Position numbers and translations under genes: made by a program. Below the pieces are notes generated by a model that saw only the letters and a list, made by a program, of their open reading frames with translations, was not told the DNA's origin and made no database searches. From contig NZ_JBJYKD010000036.1 of NCBI RefSeq assembly GCF_049310025.1, positions 1 through 28,263 of the forward strand: a stretch of DNA of 28,263 nucleotides, in the 5' to 3' direction. The DNA comes from JBJYKD01 sp049310025 (lineage in GTDB: Bacteria; Bacillota; Thermosediminibacteria; Thermosediminibacterales; Tepidanaerobacteraceae). Positions 6,570 through 15,099 of the stretch are shown here, in pieces (position 1 is the first letter of the stretch; every line of letters begins with the position of its first letter).

Positions 6570-7745
6570 TCAGTGTTTTTTTACGTTCGCATCAAACTCG
6601 TCTTTTACCTTTTTTAATAATTCCGGCTTTTGTAACAGGTCTATGGCGGTCATTGCCAGGGCCTTGGCGGAGAGCACGGCCGCTTCCTTCCCTCTCTCCG
6701 AGCCTGCGGCCTCGCAAAATTCTATGGAATGGAGCGCCACATCCCTCTTCGCTATTGCGATGTGAGGATGGATGGACGGCACCGCCTGGCTGACATTTCC
6801 CATGTCCGTTGAACCGATGCCCTCTTCTTCATCGCTTATTTCAAGATATCCCAGTTGCTTTAAATTCTGTTTAAACGCTTCCGCCATAGTCCTGTTGGTT
6901 ATGAGGTTGTCGAAGCCGAATTCGAAATTCCTGTAAGAAAGGCTGGCCCCGGTCGCCAGCTCCGCCGCCCTGGCGCAGGCTATGACTTTCTCCTTTACCT
7001 GGAGCATGTGGTCTTTCTCCTTCGCCCTCACATAAAAGCGGGCCACCGCCCTGTCCGGGATAATATTGGGAGCACGGCCCCCTTCGGTAATTATGCCGTG
7101 AATTCTCACATCGGATTTCAACTGCTGCCTCAAGGCGTTGATGCCGTTGAACAGAAGTATAATCGCGTCCAGGGCATTTACCCCCATGTGGGGCGCGGCG
7201 GCGGCATGGGCGGCTTTACCCGTGTATGTGAACTCCAGGGCCTCCATGGCGAGGGATGTGGCGTATACGGTAGTCCTGTTCCCGGGGTGGACCATCATGG
7301 CGGCATCCACACCTTTGAAAATGCCTTTTTCTACCAGCAACACTTTGGCACCGTCGGTCTCTTCTGCTGGCGAGCCCACCAGCATTACCTCGCCGGAAAG
7401 TTCTTCACCCAGCGCCCCCAGGGCCGCCGCGGCTCCGAAACTTGCGGCGGCGATGATGTTGTGGCCGCAGGCATGACCTATCTCCGGGAGAGCGTCATAT
7501 TCCGCCAGAAAGGCTATCCTGGGTCCCGGTTTTGGACCCTTTTTCAGGGCCAGAAAGCCCGTTGGCAGGTCTTCAATTTCACTTACAGAAAAGCCGCGAG
7601 CCCCTATTTTCTCTTTTAGCAGCTTTGACGCCTTGAATTCCCGATTTCCCAGCTCCGGATTTCTATGGATCTCGTCGGCCACCTCAAAAATCTCTTGTTT
7701 AATGCCGTCGATAAAAGATACAACTTTCTTTTTGAGTTCTTCCAT
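6570..7745 (-). CDS. M20-family metallo-amidohydrolase/dipeptidase (AbgB/PM20D2-like)
   Basis: Predicted cytoplasmic zinc amidase or dipeptidase of peptidase family M20, subgroup D. The 391-residue protein has the metal-binding HACGHN (91-96), SPAEETDG (125-132) with paired glutamates, H153 in VHPGN, and a dimerisation lid with GKAAHAAAAPHMG (176-188). EYDALPEIGHACGHN and GSTDMGNVS (311-319) resemble the AbgB/PM20D2 branch, which cleaves p-aminobenzoyl-glutamate or beta-alanyl/omega-amino dipeptides, rather than hippurate hydrolases. The substrate cannot be set from sequence. No signal peptide is seen. The ATG follows AAGGGGGC by 7 nt. It sits between terminators of trxB and its own; I see no clear promoter, so it may be read from trxB by leakage through the hairpin upstream. 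Confidence 0.85.
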   Translation of the reverse strand: MEELKKKVVSFIDGIKQEIFEVADEIHRNPELGNREFKASKLLKEKIGARGFSVSEIEDLPTGFLALKKGPKPGPRIAFLAEYDALPEIGHACGHNIIAAASFGAAAALGALGEELSGEVMLVGSPAEETDGAKVLLVEKGIFKGVDAAMMVHPGNRTTVYATSLAMEALEFTYTGKAAHAAAAPHMGVNALDAIILLFNGINALRQQLKSDVRIHGIITEGGRAPNIIPDRAVARFYVRAKEKDHMLQVKEKVIACARAAELATGASLSYRNFEFGFDNLITNRTMAEAFKQNLKQLGYLEISDEEEGIGSTDMGNVSQAVPSIHPHIAIAKRDVALHSIEFCEAAGSERGKEAAVLSAKALAMTAIDLLQKPELLKKVKDEFDANVKKH

Positions 7746-7776
7746 AATAAAAGCCCCCTTACAGTTATGCGGTATA

Positions 7777-7836
7777 GAAAAAAGACCTCACCATCCCGCC
7801 TCAGGATGAGTAAAAATCCACAGGAAGGCAAGGTCT
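7777..7836 (-). terminator. Long terminator-like hairpin between trxB and the amidohydrolase gene
   Basis: On the minus strand AGACCTTGCC pairs with GGTGAGGTCT, and the stem continues inward (TCCTGT with GCGGGA) after one mismatch, to about 16 pairs including G-U pairs. An inner GGAT/ATCC is also possible. TTTTTT follows at plus 7778-7783. It looks like the trxB terminator; because the downstream gene lacks an obvious promoter it may act as a leaky or regulated one. Confidence 0.7.
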
Positions 7837-7861
7837 ATAAATAGTAAAATACTAAAGCCCC

Positions 7862-8776
7862 TTACATGCTCTCAATGTATCTTTCCGCCTGCACCGCAGC
7901 TATGGCGCCGTCGGCCACCGCCGTCACCACCTGTCTCAGGGATTTCTGCCTGATATCCCCCGCTGCAAAGAGGCCCGGGATGCCGGTTCCCATATTCTCG
8001 TCGGTGACCACATAACCGTCCCGGTCCAATTTGACCAGGTCTTTGACAATGGAGGTGTTTGGCAGCCACCCGATGGCCACAAAGACGCCGTTTACAAAGA
8101 CCGAACTCTCTTCGCCCGTTTTCACGTTTTTCAGCACGACTTCTTCGACGGTATCCTGACCTTTTATTTCCCGGACCACCGAATCCCATATGAATTTGAT
8201 TTTATCGTTTTTAAAAGCCCTTTCCTGCAGTATCTTGGTGGCCCTCAATTGATCCCGGCGGTGTACAACCTGGACGCTGCTGGCAAACCGAGTCAAATAC
8301 AGGGCTTCCTCGATGGCGGTGTCACCGCCTCCCACCACCATAACGGGTTTTTCCATGTAAAAGGCGCCGTCACAGGTGGCGCAGTAGGAGACGCCCCGGC
8401 CGGTGTATTCCTTTTCGCCCCTTGCCTCCAGTTTCCTGGGCTGTGCGCCCATGGCCAGGATGACGCTTTTGGCTTCGACGATCTCCCCGCTGAGGTGCGC
8501 CGCAAAATTTGAACCGGCCTTTTCAACCTTTTTCACATCGCCGTTCAAAAATTGCGCCCCAAACTTCTCGGCCTGGGCCTTCATGCTGTCGGTAAGCTCC
8601 GAGCCGCCGACGCCTTCCGCAAAGCCGGGATAATTCTCTATGCGGTCGGTTATGGCCGCCTGCCCGCCGGGGTACATCTTTTCAATAATCACCGTTGAAA
8701 GCCTGGCCCTGGCCGCATAAATTCCGGCCGAAAGCCCGGCCGGCCCCGCCCCTATGATGGCAACATCGTAAACCAA
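7862..8776 (-). CDS. trxB: Thioredoxin reductase
   Basis: FAD enzyme that passes electrons from NADPH to thioredoxin in the cytoplasm. The 304-residue protein has the N-terminal FAD site GAGPAG (9-14), the redox-active CATC (132-135) inside the NADPH domain, GGGDTA (149-154), HRRDQLR (172-178), whose arginines fit NADPH rather than NADH, and a C-terminal FAD motif, GLFAAGDIR. Length and order match low-molecular-weight TrxR; a ferredoxin-dependent variant is unlikely because HRR is present. The start is TTG, 8 nt after GGAGG. It has its own promoter 35 bp upstream and follows the rpsI terminator. No thioredoxin gene is adjacent. Confidence 0.95.
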   Translation of the reverse strand: MVYDVAIIGAGPAGLSAGIYAARARLSTVIIEKMYPGGQAAITDRIENYPGFAEGVGGSELTDSMKAQAEKFGAQFLNGDVKKVEKAGSNFAAHLSGEIVEAKSVILAMGAQPRKLEARGEKEYTGRGVSYCATCDGAFYMEKPVMVVGGGDTAIEEALYLTRFASSVQVVHRRDQLRATKILQERAFKNDKIKFIWDSVVREIKGQDTVEEVVLKNVKTGEESSVFVNGVFVAIGWLPNTSIVKDLVKLDRDGYVVTDENMGTGIPGLFAAGDIRQKSLRQVVTAVADGAIAAVQAERYIESM

Positions 8777-8810
8777 TTCAAATCCCTCCGTCTTGATAGT
8801 ATTATTATTA

Positions 8811-8838
8811 ATTTTACCATTTTACCGCCGTCCATCAA
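8811..8838 (-). promoter_or_regulatory. trxB promoter
   Basis: On the minus strand, -35 TTGATG (8833-8838) lies 16 bp from an extended -10, TGGTAAAAT (hexamer 8811-8816). The start would be near 8804, about 28 nt before the TTG start of trxB. It lies just after the rpsI terminator, as expected for a new transcription unit. Confidence 0.6.
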
Positions 8839-8935
8839 TATTAAAAATTCAATCGGAACCCTTTTCAAAAAAACCCGAAGCAATGGCAGAATATACTGAC
8901 CTGCCGCCCCACAGCTGCAACAGGAGGTTTTGAAT

Positions 8936-8968
8936 AAAATAAAAAAAGAAGGACTCGGTCCTTCTTTT
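8936..8968 (-). terminator. Strong intrinsic terminator after rpsI
   Basis: A perfect 11-bp stem on the minus strand, AAAAGAAGGAC with GTCCTTCTTTT, closed by a CGA loop, runs into a T-rich tail. It begins at the rpsI stop codon (8967-8969). It ends the ribosomal-protein transcription unit that spans the right two thirds of the window. Confidence 0.93.
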
Positions 8969-9356
8969 ACCTCTTGGAGAACTGCGGAGCCCGGCGGGCT
9001 TTTTTGAGGCCGTACTTTTTTCTTTCCGTCATACGCGGATCCCTTGTTAAAAAGCCCTCTTTTTTGAGCAGGGGCTTTAATTCACTGTCGATCTTGAGCA
9101 GGGCCCGGGCGATGCCGTGGCGCACGGCGCCAGCCTGGCCGGTAAAGCCGCCTCCCTTTACGCTGGCTATAACGTCAAATTTTCCCAATGTATTTGTCAC
9201 TTGCAGAGGTCTCTTTACGTCTACCCTGAGGGTTTCAAGCCCGAAATACTCTTCCAGCGGCCTGCGGTTGATCACGATTTTACCGGTTCCGGGGACAAGC
9301 CATACTTTCGCAACCGATGTTTTTCTCCTGCCTGTGGCCAGAACTCCCTGTTTCAT
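8967..9356 (-). CDS. rpsI: 30S ribosomal protein S9
   Basis: Small-subunit head protein whose C-terminal tail reaches the P-site tRNA. The 129-residue protein has the normal length, the GRRKTSVAKVWLVPGTG start, the GQAGAVRHGIARAL core and the conserved KKYGLKKARRAPQFSKR tail ending in Lys-Arg. It follows rplM by 17 bp, the universal L13-S9 pair, and is the last gene before a strong terminator. Confidence 0.98.
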   Translation of the reverse strand: MKQGVLATGRRKTSVAKVWLVPGTGKIVINRRPLEEYFGLETLRVDVKRPLQVTNTLGKFDVIASVKGGGFTGQAGAVRHGIARALLKIDSELKPLLKKEGFLTRDPRMTERKKYGLKKARRAPQFSKR

Positions 9357-9373
9357 TGCCTTCCTCCTTTCTC

Positions 9374-9808
9374 CTACAGGTCTAGGGACAGCGGTTTTGG
9401 CTGCTGAGCCTCATGGGGGTGCTGCGGTCCGCTGTAGATTTTCAGTTTCTTTATCATCCTGCGGCCGAGAGAGTTGTGAGGCAGCATGCCCCATATCGCT
9501 TTGTAAACGGCCTTCTCGGGGCTTCTCTTGAGGAAACTCCTGTAAGTCTCGGCCTTTATTCCCCCGGGATACATGGTGTGGCGATAATAAATCTTTTTAT
9601 CCAGCTTTTTTCCGGTAAGCACTACTTTGTCGGCGTTTACGATAATCACGTGGTCCCCGGTGTCCACATGGGGAGTGTATATGGGTTTGTGTTTGCCCTT
9701 TAATATGGAAGCGACTTTGGCGGCAAGTCTCCCCAGCGGTTTATCCGCGGCATCTATTACGTACCAGTCACGCTTTATTTCTTCCTTTTTTGCCATAAAT
9801 GTGCTCAT
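9374..9808 (-). CDS. rplM: 50S ribosomal protein L13
   Basis: Early-assembly large-subunit protein. The 144-residue product shows RDWYVIDAADKPLGRLAAKVA near the start, the GDHVIIVNADKVVLTG strand and the PHNSLGRRMIKKLKIYSG signature. The ATG at 9806-9808 follows AAGGAGGG. A promoter lies in the 61-bp gap after truA; the resulting leader is only about 20-25 nt, too short for the autoregulatory L13 leader RNA known from some Firmicutes. Confidence 0.98.
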   Translation of the reverse strand: MSTFMAKKEEIKRDWYVIDAADKPLGRLAAKVASILKGKHKPIYTPHVDTGDHVIIVNADKVVLTGKKLDKKIYYRHTMYPGGIKAETYRSFLKRSPEKAVYKAIWGMLPHNSLGRRMIKKLKIYSGPQHPHEAQQPKPLSLDL

Positions 9809-9834
9809 TCGTTTCCCTCCTTGAAACTAGAAAT

Positions 9835-9863
9835 ATTTTATTATACGGGCATTTTTGTGTCAA
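9835..9863 (-). promoter_or_regulatory. rplM-rpsI promoter
   Basis: On the minus strand, a perfect -35 TTGACA (9858-9863) and -10 TAAAAT (9835-9840) are 17 bp apart. A TATAAT also lies in the spacer but only 12 bp from the -35, so it is the less likely -10. It starts right after the truA stop codon and gives rplM-rpsI an independent start. Confidence 0.72.
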
Positions 9864-9869
9864 GCCCGG

Positions 9870-10601
9870 CTAGTATACCACTTTTACAAGGCACAGCCCC
9901 TGAGGTGGAAGTGTCCTGCCTGCCCGGGTCCTGTCGCCCGACTCCAGGACCGACGCTATTTCGTAAGGCTCCATTTTGTGAAGGCCCACCTCCAGCAGCG
10001 TGCCTGCCATAATCCTCACCATGTTGTATAAAAACCCGTCGGCCTCAACTTCCATGGTTATTAAATTCCGGTCTTTGCGGATCTCGAAACGTCTTACCCG
10101 GCGCACAGTGGATTTCACCGGGCTGCCGGTGGCTCTGAACGCCTTAAAATCGTGTTCCCCGACGAAGTGAGCCGCCGCTTCTTGCATGGCCTCAATGTCA
10201 AGGGACAGGGGGAAAAAGTAGCTGTAATTTCTAAATAACGGCGAGGGAAAAGGGGCATTATATATGGTGTAGGTGTAGACCTTTCCCCGCGCGGAAAACC
10301 TTGCGTGAAAATCATCGGGCACAATCTCTGCGCCTTTCACCGCGATATCTTCGGGCAGCCGGCTGTTTATGGCGTAGGGCAGCTTTTCGACGGGGATACG
10401 GGTGTCAGTTCTGAAATTGGCCACCTGCCCCAGGGCGTGAACCCCGGCGTCTGTTCTGCCCGCCCCGATGACGCGTATTTTTTCGCCCGTGACGGCGGAT
10501 ATGGCCCTTTCCAGCACTTCCTGGACAGATGGGGCGTTTTTCTGCCGCTGCCATCCGTGATAATTCGTGCCGTCGTATTCCAGCAGTATCCTCACATTCA
10601 T
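9870..10601 (-). CDS. truA: tRNA pseudouridine(38-40) synthase TruA
   Basis: Isomerises uridines 38 to 40 in the anticodon arm of many tRNAs. The 243-residue protein has the N-terminal VRILLEYDGTNYHGWQRQ and the catalytic GRTDAGVHALGQVANF with the active Asp at 51. I chose the ATG at 10599-10601, preceded by a TAGGTGTG site; an in-frame GTG at 10608-10610 would add three residues. Starts 9 bp after ecfT, as in most Firmicutes. Confidence 0.96.
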   Translation of the reverse strand: MNVRILLEYDGTNYHGWQRQKNAPSVQEVLERAISAVTGEKIRVIGAGRTDAGVHALGQVANFRTDTRIPVEKLPYAINSRLPEDIAVKGAEIVPDDFHARFSARGKVYTYTIYNAPFPSPLFRNYSYFFPLSLDIEAMQEAAAHFVGEHDFKAFRATGSPVKSTVRRVRRFEIRKDRNLITMEVEADGFLYNMVRIMAGTLLEVGLHKMEPYEIASVLESGDRTRAGRTLPPQGLCLVKVVY

Positions 10602-10610
10602 TTCACACAC

Positions 10611-11408
10611 CTACCATATAAACCGGCTGGCTACGCTCCCCACTGCGATAATTCCGAAGACAATGTAACCGGCCAGGTCCAGAGCCGTCATTTTGAGGTC
10701 CTTCATCCTGGTCCTGTTTTCCCCTCCGCGGTAGCAGCGGGCTTCCATGGCCATGGCCAGGTCGTCGGCCCTCCTGAAGGCGCTTATAAACAGCGGCACC
10801 AGCAGCGGTACCAGGTTTTTGGCGCGGTTTACAATATTGCCGCTCTCAAAGTCCGCTCCCCGGGCCATCTGCGCCTTCATTATCTTATCGGTTTCCTCCA
10901 GCAGAGTCGGTATAAATCGCAGGGCTATGGTCATCATCATGGCCAGTTCGTGGGCCGGAACTCCCAGACGCCTGAAAGGCGAGAGCAGCTTTTCAATGCC
11001 GTCGGTGAGCGAGATGGGGGAAGTGGTAAGCGTCAGGAGTGAAGTGCCCACAATAAGCAATATCAGCCTGATGGCCATAAAGGCCCCCTGGGTGAGGCCT
11101 TCATAGGTAACGTCCAGCGGCCCCAGCTCGTAAATCACCCGCCCCTTTATCATAAAGGTATTGAGAGCAAAAGTGAGGACAATTATCAGGATCAGCGGCC
11201 TCAGGCCCCTCATCATGTATCTGAGGGATATTCCGGACAGAATCGAAGACAGAAGGATAAAGGCAAGGGGAAAGATGTAACCTTGAAAGTTATCCAGTAC
11301 AAACAAAAGGATCATATACACCAGGGTTATGATAATCTTGGTGCGGGGGTCCAGACGGTGCACCGCAGAATCACCCGGTATATACTGTCCTATGGTTATC
11401 TCACGCAT
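10611..11408 (-). CDS. ecfT: ECF transporter transmembrane subunit EcfT
   Basis: Membrane subunit that couples two ATPases to interchangeable substrate-binding S components for vitamins or metal ions. The 265-residue protein has the usual EcfT form: a hydrophobic multi-pass region (about 25-130 and a last helix near 240-262) and two cytosolic coupling motifs, MARGAD and EARCYRGG, that dock on the ATPases. Its start overlaps the ecfA2 end by 8 bp, indicating translational coupling. No S component is adjacent, as expected for a shared group II module. Confidence 0.95.
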   Translation of the reverse strand: MREITIGQYIPGDSAVHRLDPRTKIIITLVYMILLFVLDNFQGYIFPLAFILLSSILSGISLRYMMRGLRPLILIIVLTFALNTFMIKGRVIYELGPLDVTYEGLTQGAFMAIRLILLIVGTSLLTLTTSPISLTDGIEKLLSPFRRLGVPAHELAMMMTIALRFIPTLLEETDKIMKAQMARGADFESGNIVNRAKNLVPLLVPLFISAFRRADDLAMAMEARCYRGGENRTRMKDLKMTALDLAGYIVFGIIAVGSVASRFIW

Positions 11409-12264
11409 GGGCCTTCCTCCTCATCGCCCTCAGTATTTCATCCGTGGCCTCTTCCACCGTCAGCACATCCGCCGACACGTTTTTGCCTCTCTCTCTCAGT
11501 TTCTGCATCAGTTCGGTAATCTGGGGCACCCCCAGGCCTATGGAAGTCAGGCCCCTGTAATCTCTGAACATTTCCCTGGCGGGACCGCAGTTTACCATTT
11601 TCCCTTTGTGCATCACAGCAATTTTATCCACCAGCCTGGCGATATCCTCCATGCTGTGAGAGACGAGGATAACCGTAATGTCTTTCCGTTTCCTGAGAGC
11701 TACTATTTCCCCCAGGATCTCGTCCCTTCCTCTGGGGTCCAGGCCCGCCGTGGGTTCGTCCAGGATAAGCACTTCGGGCTTCATGGCCAGCACACCGGCT
11801 ATGGCCACTCTGCGCATCTGGCCTCCGCTCAGCTCAAAGGGAGATTTGTCCTTTATTTCTTTGTAAGGGAGGCCCACCAGTTCCAGGGCTTCTTTCACCC
11901 TTCTGTCAATCTCTTCATCGGCAAGCCCCATATTCTTCGGACCGAAAGCCACATCCTTTTCCACGGTTTCTTCAAACAGCTGGTGCTCGGGGTACTGGAA
12001 GACCAGGCCCACCTTCTGCCTTATCTGTTTTAAGTTCACACCTTTGCTGTGGATGTTGACGCCGTCAACGATTATCTCGCCCACCGTGGGTTTCAAAAGG
12101 CCGTTCAAGTGCTGAATGAGCGTGGATTTGCCCGAGCCCGTATGGCCGATTAGCCCCCAGAATTCGCCGTCCTCTATGACCCAGTTTATATCCTGTAAAG
12201 CCACAGATTCAAAAGGTGTGTTGGGCATATAGACATGTGTGAGGTTTTTTACAATAATTGACAT
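11401..12264 (-). CDS. ecfA2: ECF transporter ATPase EcfA2
   Basis: Second ATPase of the energy-coupling factor module. The 287-residue protein carries Walker A GHTGSGKST (40-48), Q-loop FQYPEHQLF (from 89), signature LSGGQMRR (145-152), Walker B VLILDEPT (165-172) and a switch histidine in LVSHSMED. The Q-loop form YPEHQLF is typical of EcfA2 (also called EcfA'). I took the ATG at 12262-12264; an upstream in-frame TTG would add two residues. The start lies 16 bp inside the end of ecfA1. Confidence 0.95.
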   Translation of the reverse strand: MSIIVKNLTHVYMPNTPFESVALQDINWVIEDGEFWGLIGHTGSGKSTLIQHLNGLLKPTVGEIIVDGVNIHSKGVNLKQIRQKVGLVFQYPEHQLFEETVEKDVAFGPKNMGLADEEIDRRVKEALELVGLPYKEIKDKSPFELSGGQMRRVAIAGVLAMKPEVLILDEPTAGLDPRGRDEILGEIVALRKRKDITVILVSHSMEDIARLVDKIAVMHKGKMVNCGPAREMFRDYRGLTSIGLGVPQITELMQKLRERGKNVSADVLTVEEATDEILRAMRRKAHA

Positions 12265-13079
12265 AAACAATCCACCATTTCCTCAATCGTTAATATATCC
12301 GGTCTCACTTTCACGCCTTCCGCTATCAACCGGTGAGCAAGCTCCGTCACCTGGGGTACATCAAGGCCGATATTTTTCAGTCTATCCACTTTTGAAAAGA
12401 TTTCCCTCGGGCTCCCTTCCAGCGCAATACGACCTTTTTCCATTACTATAACCCTGTCGGCCTGCACCGCTTCATCCATGAAATGTGTAATCAGCACAAC
12501 CGTCTTTCCTTCTTCTTTATTCAACTTTTTAATGGTGCTGATAACCTCTTTCCTCCCCACGGGGTCCAGCATGGCGGTGGGTTCGTCCAGAATAATGCAA
12601 TCCGGCCTCATGGCAATAATGCCGGCGATGGCCACGCGCTGTTTCTGGCCCCCTGACAAAAGGTGGGGGGCTTTGCCGGCGAACTCGGAAAGTTCGACGA
12701 TCTCCAGAGCCTCTTTCACCCGCCTCCTTATTTCGGCCGGCGGCAGGCCGAGGTTTTCCGGCCCGAAGGCCACATCCTCTTCCACCACCGTGGCCACTAT
12801 CTGGTTGTCGGGATTCTGAAACACCATGCCGGCCTTCTGTCTCACTTTCCATATGTGTTCCGTATTTTTGGTGTTCATCCCGCCCACATACACATCGCCT
12901 TCTGTGGGCAGAAAAAGGCCGTTGAAAAGTTTGGCGAGGGTGGATTTTCCGGACCCGTTGGGGCCGATAATGGCCACAAATTCTCCCCTGTCTATCTTTA
13001 AATTTATTCCCTTAAGCGCCAGATCCTTGCCGTGGGCATATTTGTAGTAGACGTTCTGTGCTATAATTTCGGCGGCCAT
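12249..13079 (-). CDS. ecfA1: ECF transporter ATPase EcfA1
   Basis: First ATPase of the ECF module. The 276-residue protein carries Walker A GPNGSGKST (39-47), Q-loop FQNPDNQIV (from 87), signature LSGGQKQR (141-148), Walker B CIILDEPT (161-168) and switch H199. NPDNQIVA marks it as EcfA1 rather than EcfA2. The ATG at 13077-13079 follows AAAGGGGGCGG; an upstream TTG extension lacks a ribosome binding site. It begins 33 bp after rplQ and overlaps ecfA2, so all three ecf genes belong to the ribosomal transcript. Confidence 0.95.
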   Translation of the reverse strand: MAAEIIAQNVYYKYAHGKDLALKGINLKIDRGEFVAIIGPNGSGKSTLAKLFNGLFLPTEGDVYVGGMNTKNTEHIWKVRQKAGMVFQNPDNQIVATVVEEDVAFGPENLGLPPAEIRRRVKEALEIVELSEFAGKAPHLLSGGQKQRVAIAGIIAMRPDCIILDEPTAMLDPVGRKEVISTIKKLNKEEGKTVVLITHFMDEAVQADRVIVMEKGRIALEGSPREIFSKVDRLKNIGLDVPQVTELAHRLIAEGVKVRPDILTIEEMVDCLCQLL

Positions 13080-13112
13080 GCTACCGCCCCCTTTACAAAA
13101 TGATCCCAAAAG

Positions 13113-13448
13113 CTATACCAGTTCCACTACCACCATGGGAGAAGAGTCTCCCCGCCGGGGGCCGATTTTTACGATCCTGACATATCCGCCGTTTCTCTCC
13201 TGGTATTTAGGGGCGATTTTGTCAAAAAGGTTTTTTACGGTTGTTTCGTCCAGTACTTCAGCCAGGACCATCCTTCTGGCCGACAGATCGTTCTGCTTGG
13301 CCAGGGTTATCATCTTTTCGGTTATCCGGCGAACTTCTTTTGCCCGGGTCTCGGTGGTAATTATCCTGCCGTGTTTTAAAAGCGAAGTTACAAGGTTCTT
13401 TAACATCATCTTCCTGTGACCGCTTGGTCTGCCCAGTTTCCTCATCAT
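13113..13448 (-). CDS. rplQ: 50S ribosomal protein L17
   Basis: Large-subunit protein near the exit tunnel. The 111-residue product has the RKLGRPSGHRKMMLKNLVTSLLKHGRI start and the RNGGYVRIVKIGPRRGDSSPM end typical of bacterial L17. Two adjacent ATG codons follow AAGGAGG; the second (13443-13445) has the better 8-nt spacing. Ten bases after rpoA, the universal rpoA-rplQ pair. Confidence 0.97.
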   Translation of the reverse strand: MMRKLGRPSGHRKMMLKNLVTSLLKHGRIITTETRAKEVRRITEKMITLAKQNDLSARRMVLAEVLDETTVKNLFDKIAPKYQERNGGYVRIVKIGPRRGDSSPMVVVELV

Positions 13449-13458
13449 CTCGACCTCC

Positions 13459-14406
13459 TTACTCCTCCGATTGTCTCAGTGAGAGATTAAATGCCGCGAG
13501 CTTTTCTTCCACCTCTTCGAGGGACTTTTTGCCAAGATTCCTGACCTTCATCATCTCTTCCGGAGTCTTCTGGATCAATTCCTGTATGGTGTTTATTCCG
13601 GCGCGTTTCAAGCAGTTGTAGGACCTCACCGATAAATCCAGTTCCTCAATGGGCATCTCCAGGATTTTTTCCCTGTCGTCCTTGTCCTTTTCGATGGGGA
13701 TCTCAACGCTCCTCACCTGGTTGGTCAATTCCACGAACAGGTTGAAATGTTCTATCAGGATTTTAGCCGCGGCGCTTACGGCGTCGTCGGGCTTTATGGT
13801 ACCGTTTGTCCATACCTCCAGGGTGAGCTTGTCGTAGTCAGTCCTCTGGCCTACTCTGGTATGCTCCACGCTGTAATTTACCTTGTATACGGGTGTGAAA
13901 ATGGAGTCAATAGCAATGACGCCTATGGGCTGACCCGGCTTTTTGTTTCTTTCCGATGGCACAAAGCCCTTCCCTTTCTCCAGAGTTAGTTCCATGAAAA
14001 GTTTGCCGTCTTTTTCAAGGGTGGCTATGTGATGGTCCGGGTTTGCGATCTCCACATCGGCGTCGGCTATGATGTCTTTCGCCTTTACCTCGCCTTCGCC
14101 CTGAGCCTCGATCCGGAGAAGTTTGGGCTCGTCGCCGTGCATAAGTATGGCAAGGCCTTTTATATTCAGGATGATCTCGGTGGTATCTTCCACCACCCCC
14201 GGAATCGTGGAAAACTCGTGCTGCACCCCTTCGATTTTTATTGAAGTGACAGCCGCTCCCGGCAGAGAAGACAAAAGTACTCGACGCAGCGAGTTGCCAA
14301 GGGTTGTGCCGTAGCCTCTTTCCAGCGGTTCCAACACTATCTTGCCGTAGGTATTATCCGCACTCGTTTCTACCAACTCAATCCTCGGCTTTTCAATTTC
14401 TATCAT
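13459..14406 (-). CDS. rpoA: DNA-directed RNA polymerase subunit alpha
   Basis: Assembly platform of RNA polymerase and target of activators and UP elements. The 315-residue protein has the N-terminal dimerisation domain (about 1-230) with RGYGTTLGNSLRRVLLSSLPGAAVTSIKIEGVQHEF, a flexible linker, and the C-terminal DNA-binding domain (about 250-315) with LDLSVRSYNCLKRAGINTIQEL and VRNLGKKSLEEVEEKL. Length is standard. Lies between rpsD and rplQ as in most bacteria. Confidence 0.99.
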   Translation of the reverse strand: MIEIEKPRIELVETSADNTYGKIVLEPLERGYGTTLGNSLRRVLLSSLPGAAVTSIKIEGVQHEFSTIPGVVEDTTEIILNIKGLAILMHGDEPKLLRIEAQGEGEVKAKDIIADADVEIANPDHHIATLEKDGKLFMELTLEKGKGFVPSERNKKPGQPIGVIAIDSIFTPVYKVNYSVEHTRVGQRTDYDKLTLEVWTNGTIKPDDAVSAAAKILIEHFNLFVELTNQVRSVEIPIEKDKDDREKILEMPIEELDLSVRSYNCLKRAGINTIQELIQKTPEEMMKVRNLGKKSLEEVEEKLAAFNLSLRQSEE

Positions 14407-14450
14407 CTAATGTATTACCCTCCTTAATCAAAGTTTTTTATGAGGGCTGA

Positions 14451-15077
14451 TTACTTGGAGTATAGCTCCACTATAAGGTGTTCCTGGATGGGCACATCGA
14501 TGTCTTCACGCTTTGGCAGGCTCACCACTTCGCCGGTGAGGGTGTCGAAATTCACCGACAGCCAGCCGGGCACGACTTTAGAGGCCCCCGCTTCGGATAT
14601 CTCCTTGAAAAACGGAAGGCTTCTGCTCTTTTCCCTGATGGAAACGATGTCCTTCTCCTTTACCTGATAGGATGGAATCGTGACTCTCTTGCCGTTAACC
14701 TCCACGTGCCCGTACCTCACCAGCTGGCGGGCCTGGGGCCTCGACGAGGCAAATCCCATGCGGTACACCACGTTGTCAAGGCGGGTTTCCAGCAACCTCA
14801 GCAGGTTCTCACCGGTTACACCCTTTTGCTTCATGGCCTTTTCATAATAATTCTTGAACTGTCTCTCCAGGACGCCGTAGATTCTCCTGGCTTTCTGTTT
14901 TTCCCTCAGCTGTATCCCGTACTCGGAAAGCTTTCTCTTCATCTGGCCGTGCTGGCCCGGGGCATAACCCCTCCTGTCGATGGCGCACTTGGGGGAATAG
15001 CAGCGGTCCCCTTTCAGGTACAGCTTCATGCCCTCTCTGCGGCACAGCCGGCAAACCGGACCTGTATATCTTGCCAT
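14451..15077 (-). CDS. rpsD: 30S ribosomal protein S4 (zinc-binding form)
   Basis: Primary 16S-binding assembly protein. The 208-residue product starts ARYTGPVCRLCRREG and keeps four cysteines, C9, C12, C26 and C31, that form a zinc site in the C+ variant. The S4 RNA-binding domain is at about 98-160 (RLDNVVYRMGFASSRPQARQLVRYGHVEVNG). It sits 22 bp after rpsK. Many Bacilli have lost these cysteines; the zinc form fits the other zinc ribosomal proteins in this cluster. Confidence 0.98.
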   Translation of the reverse strand: MARYTGPVCRLCRREGMKLYLKGDRCYSPKCAIDRRGYAPGQHGQMKRKLSEYGIQLREKQKARRIYGVLERQFKNYYEKAMKQKGVTGENLLRLLETRLDNVVYRMGFASSRPQARQLVRYGHVEVNGKRVTIPSYQVKEKDIVSIREKSRSLPFFKEISEAGASKVVPGWLSVNFDTLTGEVVSLPKREDIDVPIQEHLIVELYSK

Positions 15078-15099
15078 TAAACTCTACACCTCCTGTAAT

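Noticed and set aside
9809..9834. L13 leader RNA (autoregulatory element before rplM)
   Set aside because: The predicted leader is only about 25 nt and shows no structure, too short for that element.
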